DNA from: Calothrix sp. PCC 7507
GTDB taxonomy: Bacteria; Cyanobacteriota; Cyanobacteriia; Cyanobacteriales; Nostocaceae
Direction: 5' to 3'
Assembly (NCBI RefSeq): GCF_000316575.1
Contig: NC_019682.1
Coordinates: 4,276,001-4,340,000 of the forward strand
DNA: 64,000 nt
This document shows, in pieces, positions 45,211-53,289 of the stretch. The notes under the pieces were generated by a model. The model had not been told where the DNA came from. It saw nothing but the letters and a program-made list of their open reading frames with translations, and did no database searches. Numbering within the stretch: position 1 is the stretch's first letter; every line of letters starts with the position of its first letter. The position numbers and the translations under genes were made by a program.

Positions 45211-45291
45211 GTCTACAAGTCGGCAGAGCCGACGACAGTCACCTCAAGTCGGGAAACCCGCCCACGGCGCTGTCTCCCCAACGCACTGGCT
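45211..45291. repeat. AAGTCGG(G)..CCGCCCA..GGCTC dispersed repeat
   Basis: CTACAAGTCGGCAGAGCCGA and CTCAAGTCGGGAAACCCGCC then ACGCACTGGCTCG. The same family occurs twice, inverted, at 57701-57846. Confidence 0.7.
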
Positions 45292-45292
45292 C

Positions 45293-45393
45293 GTCTACAC
45301 AAACAAAACCTGCCTCCGCAGGTTTCAAACTCTTAATTTCTCGTTAGTCCGCGGAGGCGGACTTTGCCTGTGTAGCTGCGAATTCTATTCGCC
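45293..45393. repeat. Large imperfect palindromic repeat, copy B
   Basis: CTACACAAACAAAACCTGCC...GGACTTTGCCTGTGTAG with CTGCGAATTCTATTCGCC at its right edge; the reverse-sense relative of 9917-10034. Confidence 0.75.
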
Positions 45394-45528
45394 TTGGCTT
45401 AAGTTGACACAGGTTTACCCTGCGGGAAGATGCTCCATGTTTATCATGAATTACCCCTACGCAAGAATCAGGTTTTTGGTCACATCTTGCGTAAGTCTTA
45501 ATGAAATTACCTCATCTTTTCTCAGCAC

Positions 45529-46125
45529 TTAATACTGGATACGCTTAGAGTAGCGATAAGGGCCTATAGTCGCGCCCCAAGTGGCTTTCCCCGTCTCTGA
45601 GTCAATCCCTTTGTCGTAACTGTAAAATTCTTTGGCAGTAGCTTCAAACCCTAGAGAAACTTGAATGCTATTGCCAAGATAAGTAAATTGGCAACAAGTA
45701 TTTGGCGGTGGGGTAGCAGCAAACTTATAGTCGTTGGTAGCTAGTGTTTGCTTAGTAACGGTGAGAAAACAACCTGGCAACAAATCTAATTGCTCTGATG
45801 TGAGTGTATTCAGTAAAGCAGGGTTCTTACCTGCGCCTCTCAAGGCACTGGGATCTTTAGGCATGTAGTACTGTACTTGCAGTTGTGCATCATCGTCGCG
45901 CCGTGGCAATAAACGGATAATTCGCTGACGGTAAGGATTGTCTAAGTTGATCACATTTGCTTGTTCGGCAAACAGTGTAATGCTGTCTTCTAAAAACAAA
46001 TTAACTGGTCTTTGCCATAAGCGCAGGTGGACATACCAAACAGGATCAGCTATGGCTTGCGCTTGATTGTCAAATTCACCAGATAGATACTCACCTAAAA
46101 CTATTAAATCTGGGGAAAGGGTCAT
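45529..46125 (-). CDS. CpcT/CpeT-family bilin lyase
   Basis: 198 residues of the CpcT/CpeT fold (phycobiliprotein chromophore lyase). YLSGEFDNQAQAIADPVWY, RPVNLFLEDSITLFAEQANV, PYRQRIIRLLPRRD and CCQFTYLGNSIQVSLGFEAT with YSYDKGIDSETGKATWG are family blocks. Attaches phycocyanobilin to a cysteine (Cys-153-type) of a phycobiliprotein beta subunit, or a paralogous variant of that reaction. Divergent from thf1 with a 203-bp shared upstream region. Confidence 0.9.
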   Translation of the reverse strand: MTLSPDLIVLGEYLSGEFDNQAQAIADPVWYVHLRLWQRPVNLFLEDSITLFAEQANVINLDNPYRQRIIRLLPRRDDDAQLQVQYYMPKDPSALRGAGKNPALLNTLTSEQLDLLPGCFLTVTKQTLATNDYKFAATPPPNTCCQFTYLGNSIQVSLGFEATAKEFYSYDKGIDSETGKATWGATIGPYRYSKRIQY

Positions 46126-46328
46126 AAATTTTGATGCACAACTATAAAATGTGGTAACTTTGGGCTAGTGCCTCAAAAAAGAAGGCTGCTGAACCTTGCA
46201 ACTGCAAGCTTAGTCAGGAACTCTGATTTGCAAACATTGTAAGTCACCACCCGCAAGCAAAAACCTTAACTTGGCAAAGTAGCCTTTAAACGAGAGAATA
46301 CAAATACGTCGCCCTTAACATTTTCTTT

Positions 46329-47036
46329 GTGAATAACGTCCGTACTGTCTCTGATACAAAGCGAACTTTCTACAATCTTCATACCCGTCCAATCAACACG
46401 ATTTATCGTCGGGTGGTGGAAGAGTTGATGGTGGAAATGCATCTACTGTCAGTAAATATCGATTTTAGCTACAATTCTATTTATGCCTTGGGTGTCGTCA
46501 CGACCTTTGACCGCTTCATGCAAGGCTACCTACCAGAACGGGATCAAGAATCCATTTTTAACGCCCTGTGTCACGCTGTAGAGCAGGAACCGCAACGTTA
46601 TAGACAAGATGCGGAACGATTGCGAGTTTTGGCTAAAAGTTTGCCAGCTAATGATTTGATTGCATGGCTCTCTCAAACCACTCATTTAGATCAAGATGCT
46701 GATTTGCAAGCACAACTGCAAGCGATCGCTAACAATCCTAACTTTAAATACAGCCGCTTGTTGGCAATTGGTTTATTCACTCTATTGGAACTGTCAGATC
46801 CAGAATTAGTCAAAGACGAAAAACAACGCAACGAGGCTCTAAAAGCTATTGCTACTGGATTGCAGTTATCTGATGAAAAACTCAACAAGGATTTGGAGCT
46901 ATATCGCTCTAATCTGGACAAGATAGCACAAGCACTAATAGTGATGGCAGATGTTCTCTCAGCCGATCGTAAAAAACGCGAACAGCGCAAACAACAATCA
47001 ATTACTCCAGTAGCACCTCCCAGTACTAACGAATAG
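46329..47036 (+). CDS. thf1: Thf1/Psb29 thylakoid-formation protein
   Basis: 235 residues. NVRTVSDTKRTFYNLHTRPI NTIYRRVVEELMVEMHLL and YNSIYALGVVTTFDRFMQGY mark Thf1/Psb29, an auxiliary factor of photosystem II repair that binds FtsH protease complexes. The C-terminal helical region (LQLSDEKLNKDLELYRSNLD) ends in KREQRKQQSI. GTG start at 46329. Followed by a TTTTGGA heptamer array and then the IS element. Confidence 0.93.
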   Translation: MNNVRTVSDTKRTFYNLHTRPINTIYRRVVEELMVEMHLLSVNIDFSYNSIYALGVVTTFDRFMQGYLPERDQESIFNALCHAVEQEPQRYRQDAERLRVLAKSLPANDLIAWLSQTTHLDQDADLQAQLQAIANNPNFKYSRLLAIGLFTLLELSDPELVKDEKQRNEALKAIATGLQLSDEKLNKDLELYRSNLDKIAQALIVMADVLSADRKKREQRKQQSITPVAPPSTNE

Positions 47037-47049
47037 TATCGTCAGACAA

Positions 47050-47080
47050 TTTTGGATTTTGGATTTTGGATTTTGGATTG
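47050..47080. repeat. Heptanucleotide repeat (TTTTGGA)4
   Basis: Four copies of TTTTGGA directly upstream of the IS4 target duplication. Confidence 0.88.
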
Positions 47081-47097
47081 ACCCCACAGATAAATCC

Positions 47098-48584
47098 CTA
47101 CGGTGTACACACAAGTGCTAGTAAACTACTAAGGGAAGGAGTTGTGGGGAGTAAAAGGTGGTGGAAAATCCAATAATGATTCACGCTCAACAGTGGGATG
47201 GAATTGCTTTTGGCGACCCAAGGTTGATAAAAAGGGGGCAGCATTGTACCAAGCAATGGAAAAACATCAATCAGTCAGCATTCGCCAAATAAGTAGAAAT
47301 AGAGCAGAACAGGTGGGGTACTACCGCTTTTTGTCGAATGAGAATGTGACAATAGGGGAATTAGTCGGCAGCCTATCAGACCACTGTGTATCACAGGTAG
47401 AAGACAAGCATATATTAGCCATCAGTGATAGTAGCGAAATTAACTTGCAGTCTCATGTTGGTAGGTTGAAAGCAGAGGGTCTAGGTGTAGTCGGAAACAA
47501 CACAGACGTAGGGTTTTATATTCATCCAACTTTAGTATTGGATGCAGAGAATGGATTTCCATTGGGATTAAGCACAGTAAAACTGTGGACGCGAGAGATA
47601 GACCATGCCGATAAGCATGAACGAAATTACAAAAAGTTACCGATAGAGGAAAAAGAATCATACAAATGGCTGCGTTCAGCCGATGAAACCCAAAGATGTT
47701 TAAGTATTGGTAATGCCAAAATGGTGACTCATATCGCCGATAGAGAAAGCGATATGTATGAAGAATTTACGACCGTACCAAATCGCAAAAATCACGTGTT
47801 GGTCAGAGCGCGCATTGACCGTCGCCTCATAGGAAAGACCCAATCGCTGTATGCGTATTTAAACCAACAACCTAGCGAGGGGACTTATACCGTGGATGTT
47901 CCAGCAGATTCACGTATTGGTAGAACCGCAAGAGAGGCATTATTAATTGTGCGCTGTGCGCTGGTAAAAATTCAACGTCCAGAGAAATTGAGTGCCAAAG
48001 ATTATCCCCCTAGTGTAACGCTTTACGCCGTGGAAGCTGTGGAAGTCAACCCACCTGCGGGTACGGAACCGATTCATTGGCGATTGTTGACCACCCACCA
48101 AGTTGTTTGTCTAGAACAAGCACTACAAATCATTAGATGGTACACATGGAGATGGCGAATTGAACAACTATTTGCCATCCTCAAAACTGCTGGTTTAAAT
48201 CTCGAAGCTACTCAGCTTGAGTCCATTGCTGCCATTAAGCGACTGAGTGTTTTAGCTTTGTCAGTAGCTGTGCGAATTTTACAAATGATTCAGGGACGGG
48301 ATAATCCTGAGTTGTCTGCAAATCTAGCTTTTTCGGATGAGCAACAGCAATGTTTATCTACTCTTGCACCAACTGTAGAAGGTCACACTCCACGTCAACA
48401 AAATCCCTATCCTCCTCATTCCTTACCTTGGGCTACCTGGATTATTGCTCGTCTTGGTGGTTGGTCTGGTTACAAGTCTCAAAAACCTCCAGGAATTACT
48501 ACTTTGACTCGGGGGCTTAAGCAGTTTGAATCCACCTTTTTTGGCTGGAAACTCGCTCTGGGTCTACTTGTGTGTACACCGTAG
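47098..48584 (+). mobile_element. IS4-family insertion sequence (1487 bp) with 11-bp target duplication
   Basis: Inverted ends: left CTACGGTGTACACACAAGTG, right (minus strand) CTACGGTGTACACACAAGT. Flanking direct repeats CAGATAAATCC at 47087-47097 and 48585-48595 are the target-site duplication; 9-12 bp is usual for IS4. It lies just past the thf1 heptamer array. The right inverted repeat contains the transposase stop codon. Confidence 0.93.
47176..48584 (+). pseudogene. IS4-family transposase, apparently frameshifted near its N-terminus
   Basis: DDE transposase with the IS4 YREK motif exact: Y in IRWYTWRWRIEQLFAILK, then R, E and K at spacing 2-3-6. First catalytic Asp in ILAISDSSEINL and second in THIADRESDMYEE. 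The N-terminal DNA-binding domain (QQWDGIAFGDPRLIKR) reads from the ATG at 47176, in another frame from the body (GAALYQAMEKHQ...). The switch falls in an A5G5 run at about 47229-47238 and needs a missing base or a -1 slip. A continuous frame from a TTG at 47142 exists, but its first 31 residues are not family-like. It may be inactive, or the base may be a sequencing error. Confidence 0.75.
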
Positions 48585-48772
48585 CAGATAAATCCAGGGG
48601 CTTGGGAATTTTACCCAACAGGATTTTGGATTGATTCCACGGATAAATCCGCTTGCTCTGTAGCATCAAGAAATTATTGGTCAATTGAGAACTGCTATCT
48701 AGTTTTCAAAATAAATAGCACGAAGCCCAAAACCCCTGAGTATGTGGTTCCCTATAGAACTGCATACTTGTT

Positions 48773-48793
48773 TTATCAGTTATCAGTTATCAG
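48773..48793. repeat. Heptanucleotide repeat (TTATCAG)3
   Basis: Three exact copies, same unit as 21691-21725. Confidence 0.85.
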
Positions 48794-48977
48794 ACTTTTC
48801 ACTGTTGACTGTTCACTGATTTAGATATGGGATTTAAGTAAGTCGGCAAGAAAATTTTAATGTATGTAAACAAATATAAATCAACGTAGTGGCGTGGCAA
48901 GGCTAAAATGATGCATTAATGCAATCAAATGAACCACCCATAAAAGACAATCTCGTTCAGTTGCTCTCGTAGGGAAC

Positions 48978-49085
48978 ATCCTAAATCTTTTCGGTAAGCC
49001 GATAACCTTACTAGTGCCGTGCCCCTACAATATCCTAAATCTTTTCGGTAAGCCGATAACCTTACTAGTGCCGTGCCCGTACAAT
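48978..49085. repeat. 54-bp tandem duplication
   Basis: Two 54-bp units starting ATCCTAAATC at 48978 and 49032, differing by one base near the end (CCCCTAC vs CCCGTAC). Recent duplication in non-coding DNA; each unit contains CGGTAAGCCGATAACC. Confidence 0.9.
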
Positions 49086-49125
49086 GTATTTTTGGTTAAC
49101 GCACAAATTTAGGCTTGACACGCCA

Positions 49126-49200
49126 GTAGGGTGTGTTAGCGGAGCGTAACGCACCATCCATAATTCAAGGTGCGTTACGCTTTCAGCTAACGCACCCTAC
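49126..49200. repeat. GTAGGGTGTGTTAG hairpin repeat, copy 1
   Basis: Arms GTAGGGTGTGTTAGCGGAGC..GTAACGCACC and GGTGCGTTACGC..AGCTAACGCACCCTAC are inverted. Relatives lie at 57847-57964 and 62897-62997. Confidence 0.82.
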
Positions 49201-49278
49201 ATTTTAAATTTCTTAACATAATTATAAATATTTCCACCCACCTACTTAGGGCAAAAATATTAATATTAGCTAGAAGCT

Positions 49279-49644
49279 TTAAACACCTAATAATTTGTAT
49301 ATCAGGTTATTGACGATAGTGAGTGCAAATGCGCCAATCACAGCACTCCAGATGCCAAAACGTAAGCGAAAGCCTTCCACTAACCAAGCAGCAATACTAA
49401 AACAAACAACGGCAATCATAAATGTGAATAAGCCAGATAACAAGTCAAACGTCAAAAAACTTGGTACTACAAATACCAAGCGTAAAATCGGTCTGATCAC
49501 TGCCGTGACGATACCAAGAACTGCTGCGGAAAGGAATGCCTTATCTGGTGCGTCTATTTCTACTCCCAAGGGTAACTTGCTAATAATCAGCAAGCTAACC
49601 GCCGTTACCACCCAAACAATCAAAACTGTCCCAATTTCATTCAT
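49279..49644 (-). CDS. Phage-holin-like (holin 4_2 superfamily) membrane protein
   Basis: 121 residues with four transmembrane segments: LIVWVVTAVSLLIISKLPLG VEI, AAVLGIVTAVIRPILRL, LFTFMIAVVCFSIAAWLVEG and WSAVIGAFALTIVNNLIYKL. The IRPIL motif and short length fit the mycobacterial/cyanobacterial 'phage holin family' membrane proteins, which are chromosomal and not necessarily lytic. Start at MNEIG (49644); the upstream 26 codons are not helix-like. No phage genes nearby. Confidence 0.8.
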   Translation of the reverse strand: MNEIGTVLIVWVVTAVSLLIISKLPLGVEIDAPDKAFLSAAVLGIVTAVIRPILRLVFVVPSFLTFDLLSGLFTFMIAVVCFSIAAWLVEGFRLRFGIWSAVIGAFALTIVNNLIYKLLGV

Positions 49645-49855
49645 TGCCACAACCTTTGAAACGTGAATGGCGATTGGCGATAAATTACTCAGTCTATCGA
49701 CAGAAAAATTTTTGCAGCCCAACCAAGTTATTTTTTAAATTAGCAGGATTTTTTTCTCTAGTCGGAATTTATTTTGGATATCTTTAGGATTGGGGATTGG
49801 GAACTGGGGATTGGGCATTAAAAAACTCTCCTGTCTCCTGTCTCCCTTATCTTCC

Positions 49856-50551
49856 TCATCTCCTCTGTCCTCCTTCCTTTTTTCCTGGTGCTAAAGGCGC
49901 TTGGGGCGCGGGGGCGTTGGGAACCACAGGAGAAACACCAGGATTGTTAGGAATGATACCTTGGCCTGGTTGGGATTGATTAGGTTCTGTGGGTAAGGGT
50001 AAGGTAGGGTTGATATTGTCTTGGGGGTTAGTGCCAGGAACAGGTACGGTATTTGGGACGACTGGTGCTACACCAGGATTAACGGGGAAGGAAGGCTCAA
50101 TAGGAATATTTGGGGTTGTAGATGGTTGATCTTGCCCTGGTATAATTCCCAAGGATACGCGATCGCCTCCTACTTGCCGCAACAAATCTAATGTCTGGAC
50201 GACATCGTTGTAAGTTGCTGTGCGTGATGCATTCAGCACCAAAGTACCAGTAGGGTTTTCTTGGACATATTTCTTTAATATCTCAGCCAACTGTCCCCGT
50301 TGTACAACCTGTTTTTCCACGTAAGTTTGACCAACAGCATCAATAGTCACAGGGAGTATATTACCTTTACCCTGAGAAGTGAGACCAGCAGCGGTACCTG
50401 TACTAGCTTTGGGTAACTCAATATTAATTGCTTGACGTGTAAGTTGCACAGATGCTAACAAAAAAAACGTCAGAATACAAAAAACAACATCAATTAAAGG
50501 AATAATTTGAATTTGGACTTCCTCAGATGGACTCTGCTGATTAATTTTCAT
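49856..50551 (-). CDS. exbD: ExbD/TolR biopolymer transport protein
   Basis: 231 residues. A single N-terminal membrane anchor carrying the essential Asp: VQIQIIPLIDVVFCILTFFL. The periplasmic ExbD domain (VTIDAVGQTYVEKQVVQRGQ, ATYNDVVQTLDLLRQVGGDR) follows to about residue 145. The last ~85 residues are an unusual Pro/Asn/Gln-rich tail with repeated NPGV(A/S)PVVPN and a basic end. Forms the proton-driven motor with the ExbB-like protein encoded 39 bp upstream. Confidence 0.9.
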   Translation of the reverse strand: MKINQQSPSEEVQIQIIPLIDVVFCILTFFLLASVQLTRQAINIELPKASTGTAAGLTSQGKGNILPVTIDAVGQTYVEKQVVQRGQLAEILKKYVQENPTGTLVLNASRTATYNDVVQTLDLLRQVGGDRVSLGIIPGQDQPSTTPNIPIEPSFPVNPGVAPVVPNTVPVPGTNPQDNINPTLPLPTEPNQSQPGQGIIPNNPGVSPVVPNAPAPQAPLAPGKKEGGQRR

Positions 50552-50590
50552 CTTCTCTCTATTACCCCAGATTCAATGTGGAATGCTTGA

Positions 50591-51334
50591 TTATTGCTCA
50601 GGATCTAATGAATCAGATTTCTCCGGGAGTTCAGGAGGATTAGAAAACCTGTTTTTATTTCGTTTAGGAGGTGGTGTAAAACTTTCCTGTGAGGATTCTC
50701 GCAAAATTATCTCTGAACTATTGCTAAAATCAGGCGGTGACTGGCGATAAAGCAACTCCAAATCATTTCCCGCCTTGCGAAAAACTTTTACTTGGTTAAT
50801 CACAAGACCTTGGAATAGACGGTAGAATATCAAACTAGCGATCGCAACTATTAGACCAGCTGCTGTACTAATTAAAGATTCTCCAATCCCAGTAGATGCC
50901 TTTGCCACATCGCTAGTGCTAATACCTTCCAAAGAGCCAATCAAACCCAAAACTGTACCCAACAATCCCAATAGCGGGGAAATAGTAATCACCGCTTCTA
51001 AAAGTTTTTCGCCCCGACGCATCCCCGCCAACTCATCTTCCGCCGTTGACTCTAGAGCCAATCGAAAGGTTTCCGTATCATTTTTCAACAGCCGTAAAGG
51101 GGCGTAGAGAAATCTTCCAATCGGCTGATTTGTAGCCTGTCTAGCGATATCCGCCGCTGCTTCCCAATTTTCAGCAGCAGCATTGAGAACACGAGCAACT
51201 ATTTCTTTTTCCTGATTCAAAATTCGCAACCAGAACCATAGACGCTCAAAAATTACACTTAAAGATAGAATCGACAAAGCAAGTAGCGGCCACATTGCTA
51301 GCCCGCCCTTGTAAAACAAATTTAAAATATCCAC
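50591..51334 (-). CDS. exbB: ExbB/TolQ/MotA-type proton-channel protein
   Basis: 247 residues with three membrane segments: [40 protein letters not shown] (TolQ-type Thr-containing helix) and [20 protein letters not shown]. Family knowledge: ExbB/TolQ with ExbD/TolR couple the proton gradient to outer-membrane processes. No TonB or receptor gene is adjacent. GTG start with GGAGG upstream. First gene of the ExbB-ExbD operon. Confidence 0.9.
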   Translation of the reverse strand: MDILNLFYKGGLAMWPLLALSILSLSVIFERLWFWLRILNQEKEIVARVLNAAAENWEAAADIARQATNQPIGRFLYAPLRLLKNDTETFRLALESTAEDELAGMRRGEKLLEAVITISPLLGLLGTVLGLIGSLEGISTSDVAKASTGIGESLISTAAGLIVAIASLIFYRLFQGLVINQVKVFRKAGNDLELLYRQSPPDFSNSSEIILRESSQESFTPPPKRNKNRFSNPPELPEKSDSLDPEQ

Positions 51335-51530
51335 TGTTTAGATCTCCTCCCTCCATTTTTAGAGCAATTGACTCAAAGCACTTTAATTTTAGAGATTAAT
51401 GCACCATTACCATACGTGTATGCCAAATTACATTGTTTTGTAGAAACTTCTAGAATAATTGGGGCGGTTATTCCCACCGGGAGTTTAGAACATAATTTGT
51501 CACAATAAAAGATAACTGGAGGTTCAAAAC

Positions 51531-51845
51531 ATGAAATTTTCAATCCAATCAGTTTACGCTTGGTATCGCAACTTGCTTCGCAACCCACAATACCGCTGGT
51601 GGGTAATTTTAGGAACACTCGTTTATATTCTTAGCCCCTTTGATATCCTCCCAGACATCATACCCATTGTGGGAGAAATTGATGATGTTTTCCTTTTAAC
51701 CTTGCTAGTTACTGAAGTTTCTGGGCTAGTGATTGAAGGCTGGAAAGCCCGTAAAGGTAGTGTCGACACTGCAGCCCCAAGCACCCCAGAGGATTCTACC
51801 TCCACCGGAAATACTATCGATGTTGATGCCGTCTCTGTCAAGTAG
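51531..51845 (+). CDS. DUF1232 (YkvA-like) membrane protein
   Basis: 104 residues. LYSPIDILPD-type motif appears as LVYILSPFDILPDIIPIVGE IDDVFLL, diagnostic of DUF1232/YkvA. A single amphipathic/transmembrane region; the Ser/Thr-rich C-terminal tail (AAPSTPEDSTSTGN) is variable. Function unknown. AACTGGAGG lies upstream of the ATG as Shine-Dalgarno. Confidence 0.88.
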   Translation: MKFSIQSVYAWYRNLLRNPQYRWWVILGTLVYILSPFDILPDIIPIVGEIDDVFLLTLLVTEVSGLVIEGWKARKGSVDTAAPSTPEDSTSTGNTIDVDAVSVK

Positions 51846-51873
51846 TTTTGCAAACAAAATAAAATTTAATTAA

Positions 51874-51922
51874 TCCCCTACTTTTGTTGTATGTTGCTAA
51901 CTGCGCTGGAAAGTAGGGGATA
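51874..51922 (+). terminator. Putative terminator of the DUF1232 gene
   Basis: Arms ATCCCCTACTTT (51874-51885) and AAAGTAGGGGAT (51911-51922) are perfectly inverted with a 25-base loop, followed by ATTTTTGTATT. Long loop makes it moderate. Confidence 0.6.
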
Positions 51923-52022
51923 TTTTTGTATTAAATTCAGTTAACTGTTCACTGTTAACTGTTAAAATTATCACCCTAAAGAATGAGTATTTTTTATTTA
52001 TATTTAGTAGTCTAAATTACTA

Positions 52023-52835
52023 ATGAATAACCGTAAAATTAACAAACAGCAAGTCATTGGACTACTACCTGCGGGCGGACAGGCTACGAGGATATCCCCT
52101 TTACCGCTAAGTAAAGAGTTATACCCAGTTGGCTTTCAGAAACGTAGTGATCAATATCACCTTAGTCCGAAAGTAGTTTCTCACTATCTGCTCGAAAAAA
52201 TGCAACAGGCAGGGATTAGTGAAGCATACTTTATCTTGCGTCCTGGTAAGTGGGATATTCCAGCATATTTTGGGGATGGTGCAATGCTGTCAATGAGCTT
52301 GGGCTATTTGATTATGGGATTACCTTTTGGTGTTCCATTCACTTTAGATCAAGCTTATCCCTTTGTTCAAGATGCAATAGTGGCGCTGGGGTTCCCGGAT
52401 ATTTTATTCCAGCCAGAGGATGCTTTTGTGCATTTACTCACACGTTTAGAAGCTGGTAACGCTGATGTTGTTTTAGGGTTATTCCCTACCGATCAACCTC
52501 AAAAAGCTGGGATGGTTGATTTTGATGATACAGGTAAAGTCAGCTTAGTAATTGAAAAACCTCAGCAGTCGGATTTGCGGTATATGTGGAGTATTGCAGT
52601 TTGGACACCGGCTTTTACTCGATTCTTGCATGAGTTGCTCCTGTCTCTGGAGACTAATAATTTGTCGCAGCAACCAGAATTACCGATTGGCGATGTGATT
52701 CAGGTGGCTATTAATCAGGGTTTGCGAGTGGAAGCAGAGGTGTTTGCAGATGGTAGTTACTTAGATATTGGCACGCCGGATGATTTAAGCCGCGCTGTGC
52801 AACAATTTAGTATTTTAAACGCAGAGGGGCGCTGA
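52023..52835 (+). CDS. Nucleotidyltransferase (sugar-1-phosphate type)
   Basis: 270 residues. The nucleotide-binding start GLLPAGGQATRISPLPLSKE LYPVGF and the acceptor loop IEKPQQSDLRYMWSIAVW are typical of RmlA/GlmU-like NTP transferases; GSYLDIGTPDDLSRAVQQF is at the end. Likely makes a nucleotide sugar; the sugar is unknown. The stop TGA falls in a GCGCTGAGGT repeat bounding the following GxxExxY cassette. Confidence 0.85.
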   Translation: MNNRKINKQQVIGLLPAGGQATRISPLPLSKELYPVGFQKRSDQYHLSPKVVSHYLLEKMQQAGISEAYFILRPGKWDIPAYFGDGAMLSMSLGYLIMGLPFGVPFTLDQAYPFVQDAIVALGFPDILFQPEDAFVHLLTRLEAGNADVVLGLFPTDQPQKAGMVDFDDTGKVSLVIEKPQQSDLRYMWSIAVWTPAFTRFLHELLLSLETNNLSQQPELPIGDVIQVAINQGLRVEAEVFADGSYLDIGTPDDLSRAVQQFSILNAEGR

Positions 52836-52858
52836 GGTAGGCGCTGAGGTTCGCAGAG
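52821..52858. repeat. Left inverted repeat of GxxExxY cassette
   Basis: GCAGAGGGGCGCTGAGGTAG GCGCTGAGGTTCGCAGAG; inverted with 53247-53289. Contains the stop codon of the nucleotidyltransferase gene. Confidence 0.8.
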
Positions 52859-52864
52859 TGAAGA

Positions 52865-53245
52865 TTAGAGGTTGTTGGCGATGCGTTTGATGCCGCCTTC
52901 TTTGAGGCGAGGGACATTAAAGTTGATAAGCAGGCCTAGTTTGCAGTTTGCTAGTTTGAGATAGGTGATGAGTTGTATAGTGTGAATTGGTTTTAAGGAT
53001 TCTACGGATTTGATTTCGACAATCACTTTGTTTTCAACTATCAAATCTAATCGATAAGCGCACTCTAATTGCACATCTTTATAAACTAAAGGCAAAGGTA
53101 TTTGCTTACCAACATTCAATCCAGATTGCTGGAGTTCATAATCCAAACAAGCCTCATAAGCCGACTCCAATAAACCCGGTCCTAACGCCGTATGTACCCT
53201 CATCGCACAACCAATAATTACGCCAGTCAAATCATTCTCTGTCAT
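52865..53245 (-). CDS. GxxExxY protein (PD-(D/E)XK-like)
   Basis: 126 residues. The name-giving GPGLLESAYE motif is at residues 22-31; the restriction-like core shows YRLDLIVENKVIVEIKSVE, i.e. Asp then E-x-K (about residues 64-80), followed by QLITYLKLANCKLGLLINF. Function is undefined; family genes are dispersed and often sit within repeats. The ATG is inside a CCTCAGCGAACC repeat neighbourhood. Bounded by inverted repeats, looks like a cassette. Confidence 0.88.
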   Translation of the reverse strand: MTENDLTGVIIGCAMRVHTALGPGLLESAYEACLDYELQQSGLNVGKQIPLPLVYKDVQLECAYRLDLIVENKVIVEIKSVESLKPIHTIQLITYLKLANCKLGLLINFNVPRLKEGGIKRIANNL

Positions 53246-53246
53246 C

Positions 53247-53289
53247 CTCAGCGAACCTCCGCGCTTACCTCAGCGAACCTCTGCGCTTA
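53247..53289. repeat. Right inverted repeat of GxxExxY cassette
   Basis: Two CCTCAGCGAACCTC(C/T)GCGCTT units. The GH15-like gene's stop codon (53287-53289) lies at its right edge. Confidence 0.8.

Larger units (their letters stand above)
45150..45528. other. Repeat-filled gap after STAS gene
   Basis: 379 bp: a CTCAAGTCGGGAAACCCGCC repeat (45211-45291), the CTGCCTCCGCAGG palindrome (45293-45393) and an inverted CTTAAGTTGACAC end (45398-45410). A 128-codon frame through it is not a gene. Confidence 0.6.
48596..49278. other. Repeat-rich gap downstream of the IS element
   Basis: About 680 bp without a supported gene: TTATCAG heptamers (48773-48793), a 54-bp direct duplication (48978-49085) and a GTAGGGTGTGTTAG hairpin (49126-49200). 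It also has GATTGATTCCACGGATAAATCC, resembling the IS target sequence. Confidence 0.6.

Noticed and set aside
45146-45532. 128-codon frame following the second STAS gene
   Set aside because: Composed of three dispersed repeats; no domain, and residue pattern follows the repeats.
49279-49644. Prophage signature because of a holin-like gene
   Set aside because: No other phage gene is nearby; this holin-like family is commonly chromosomal in cyanobacteria.
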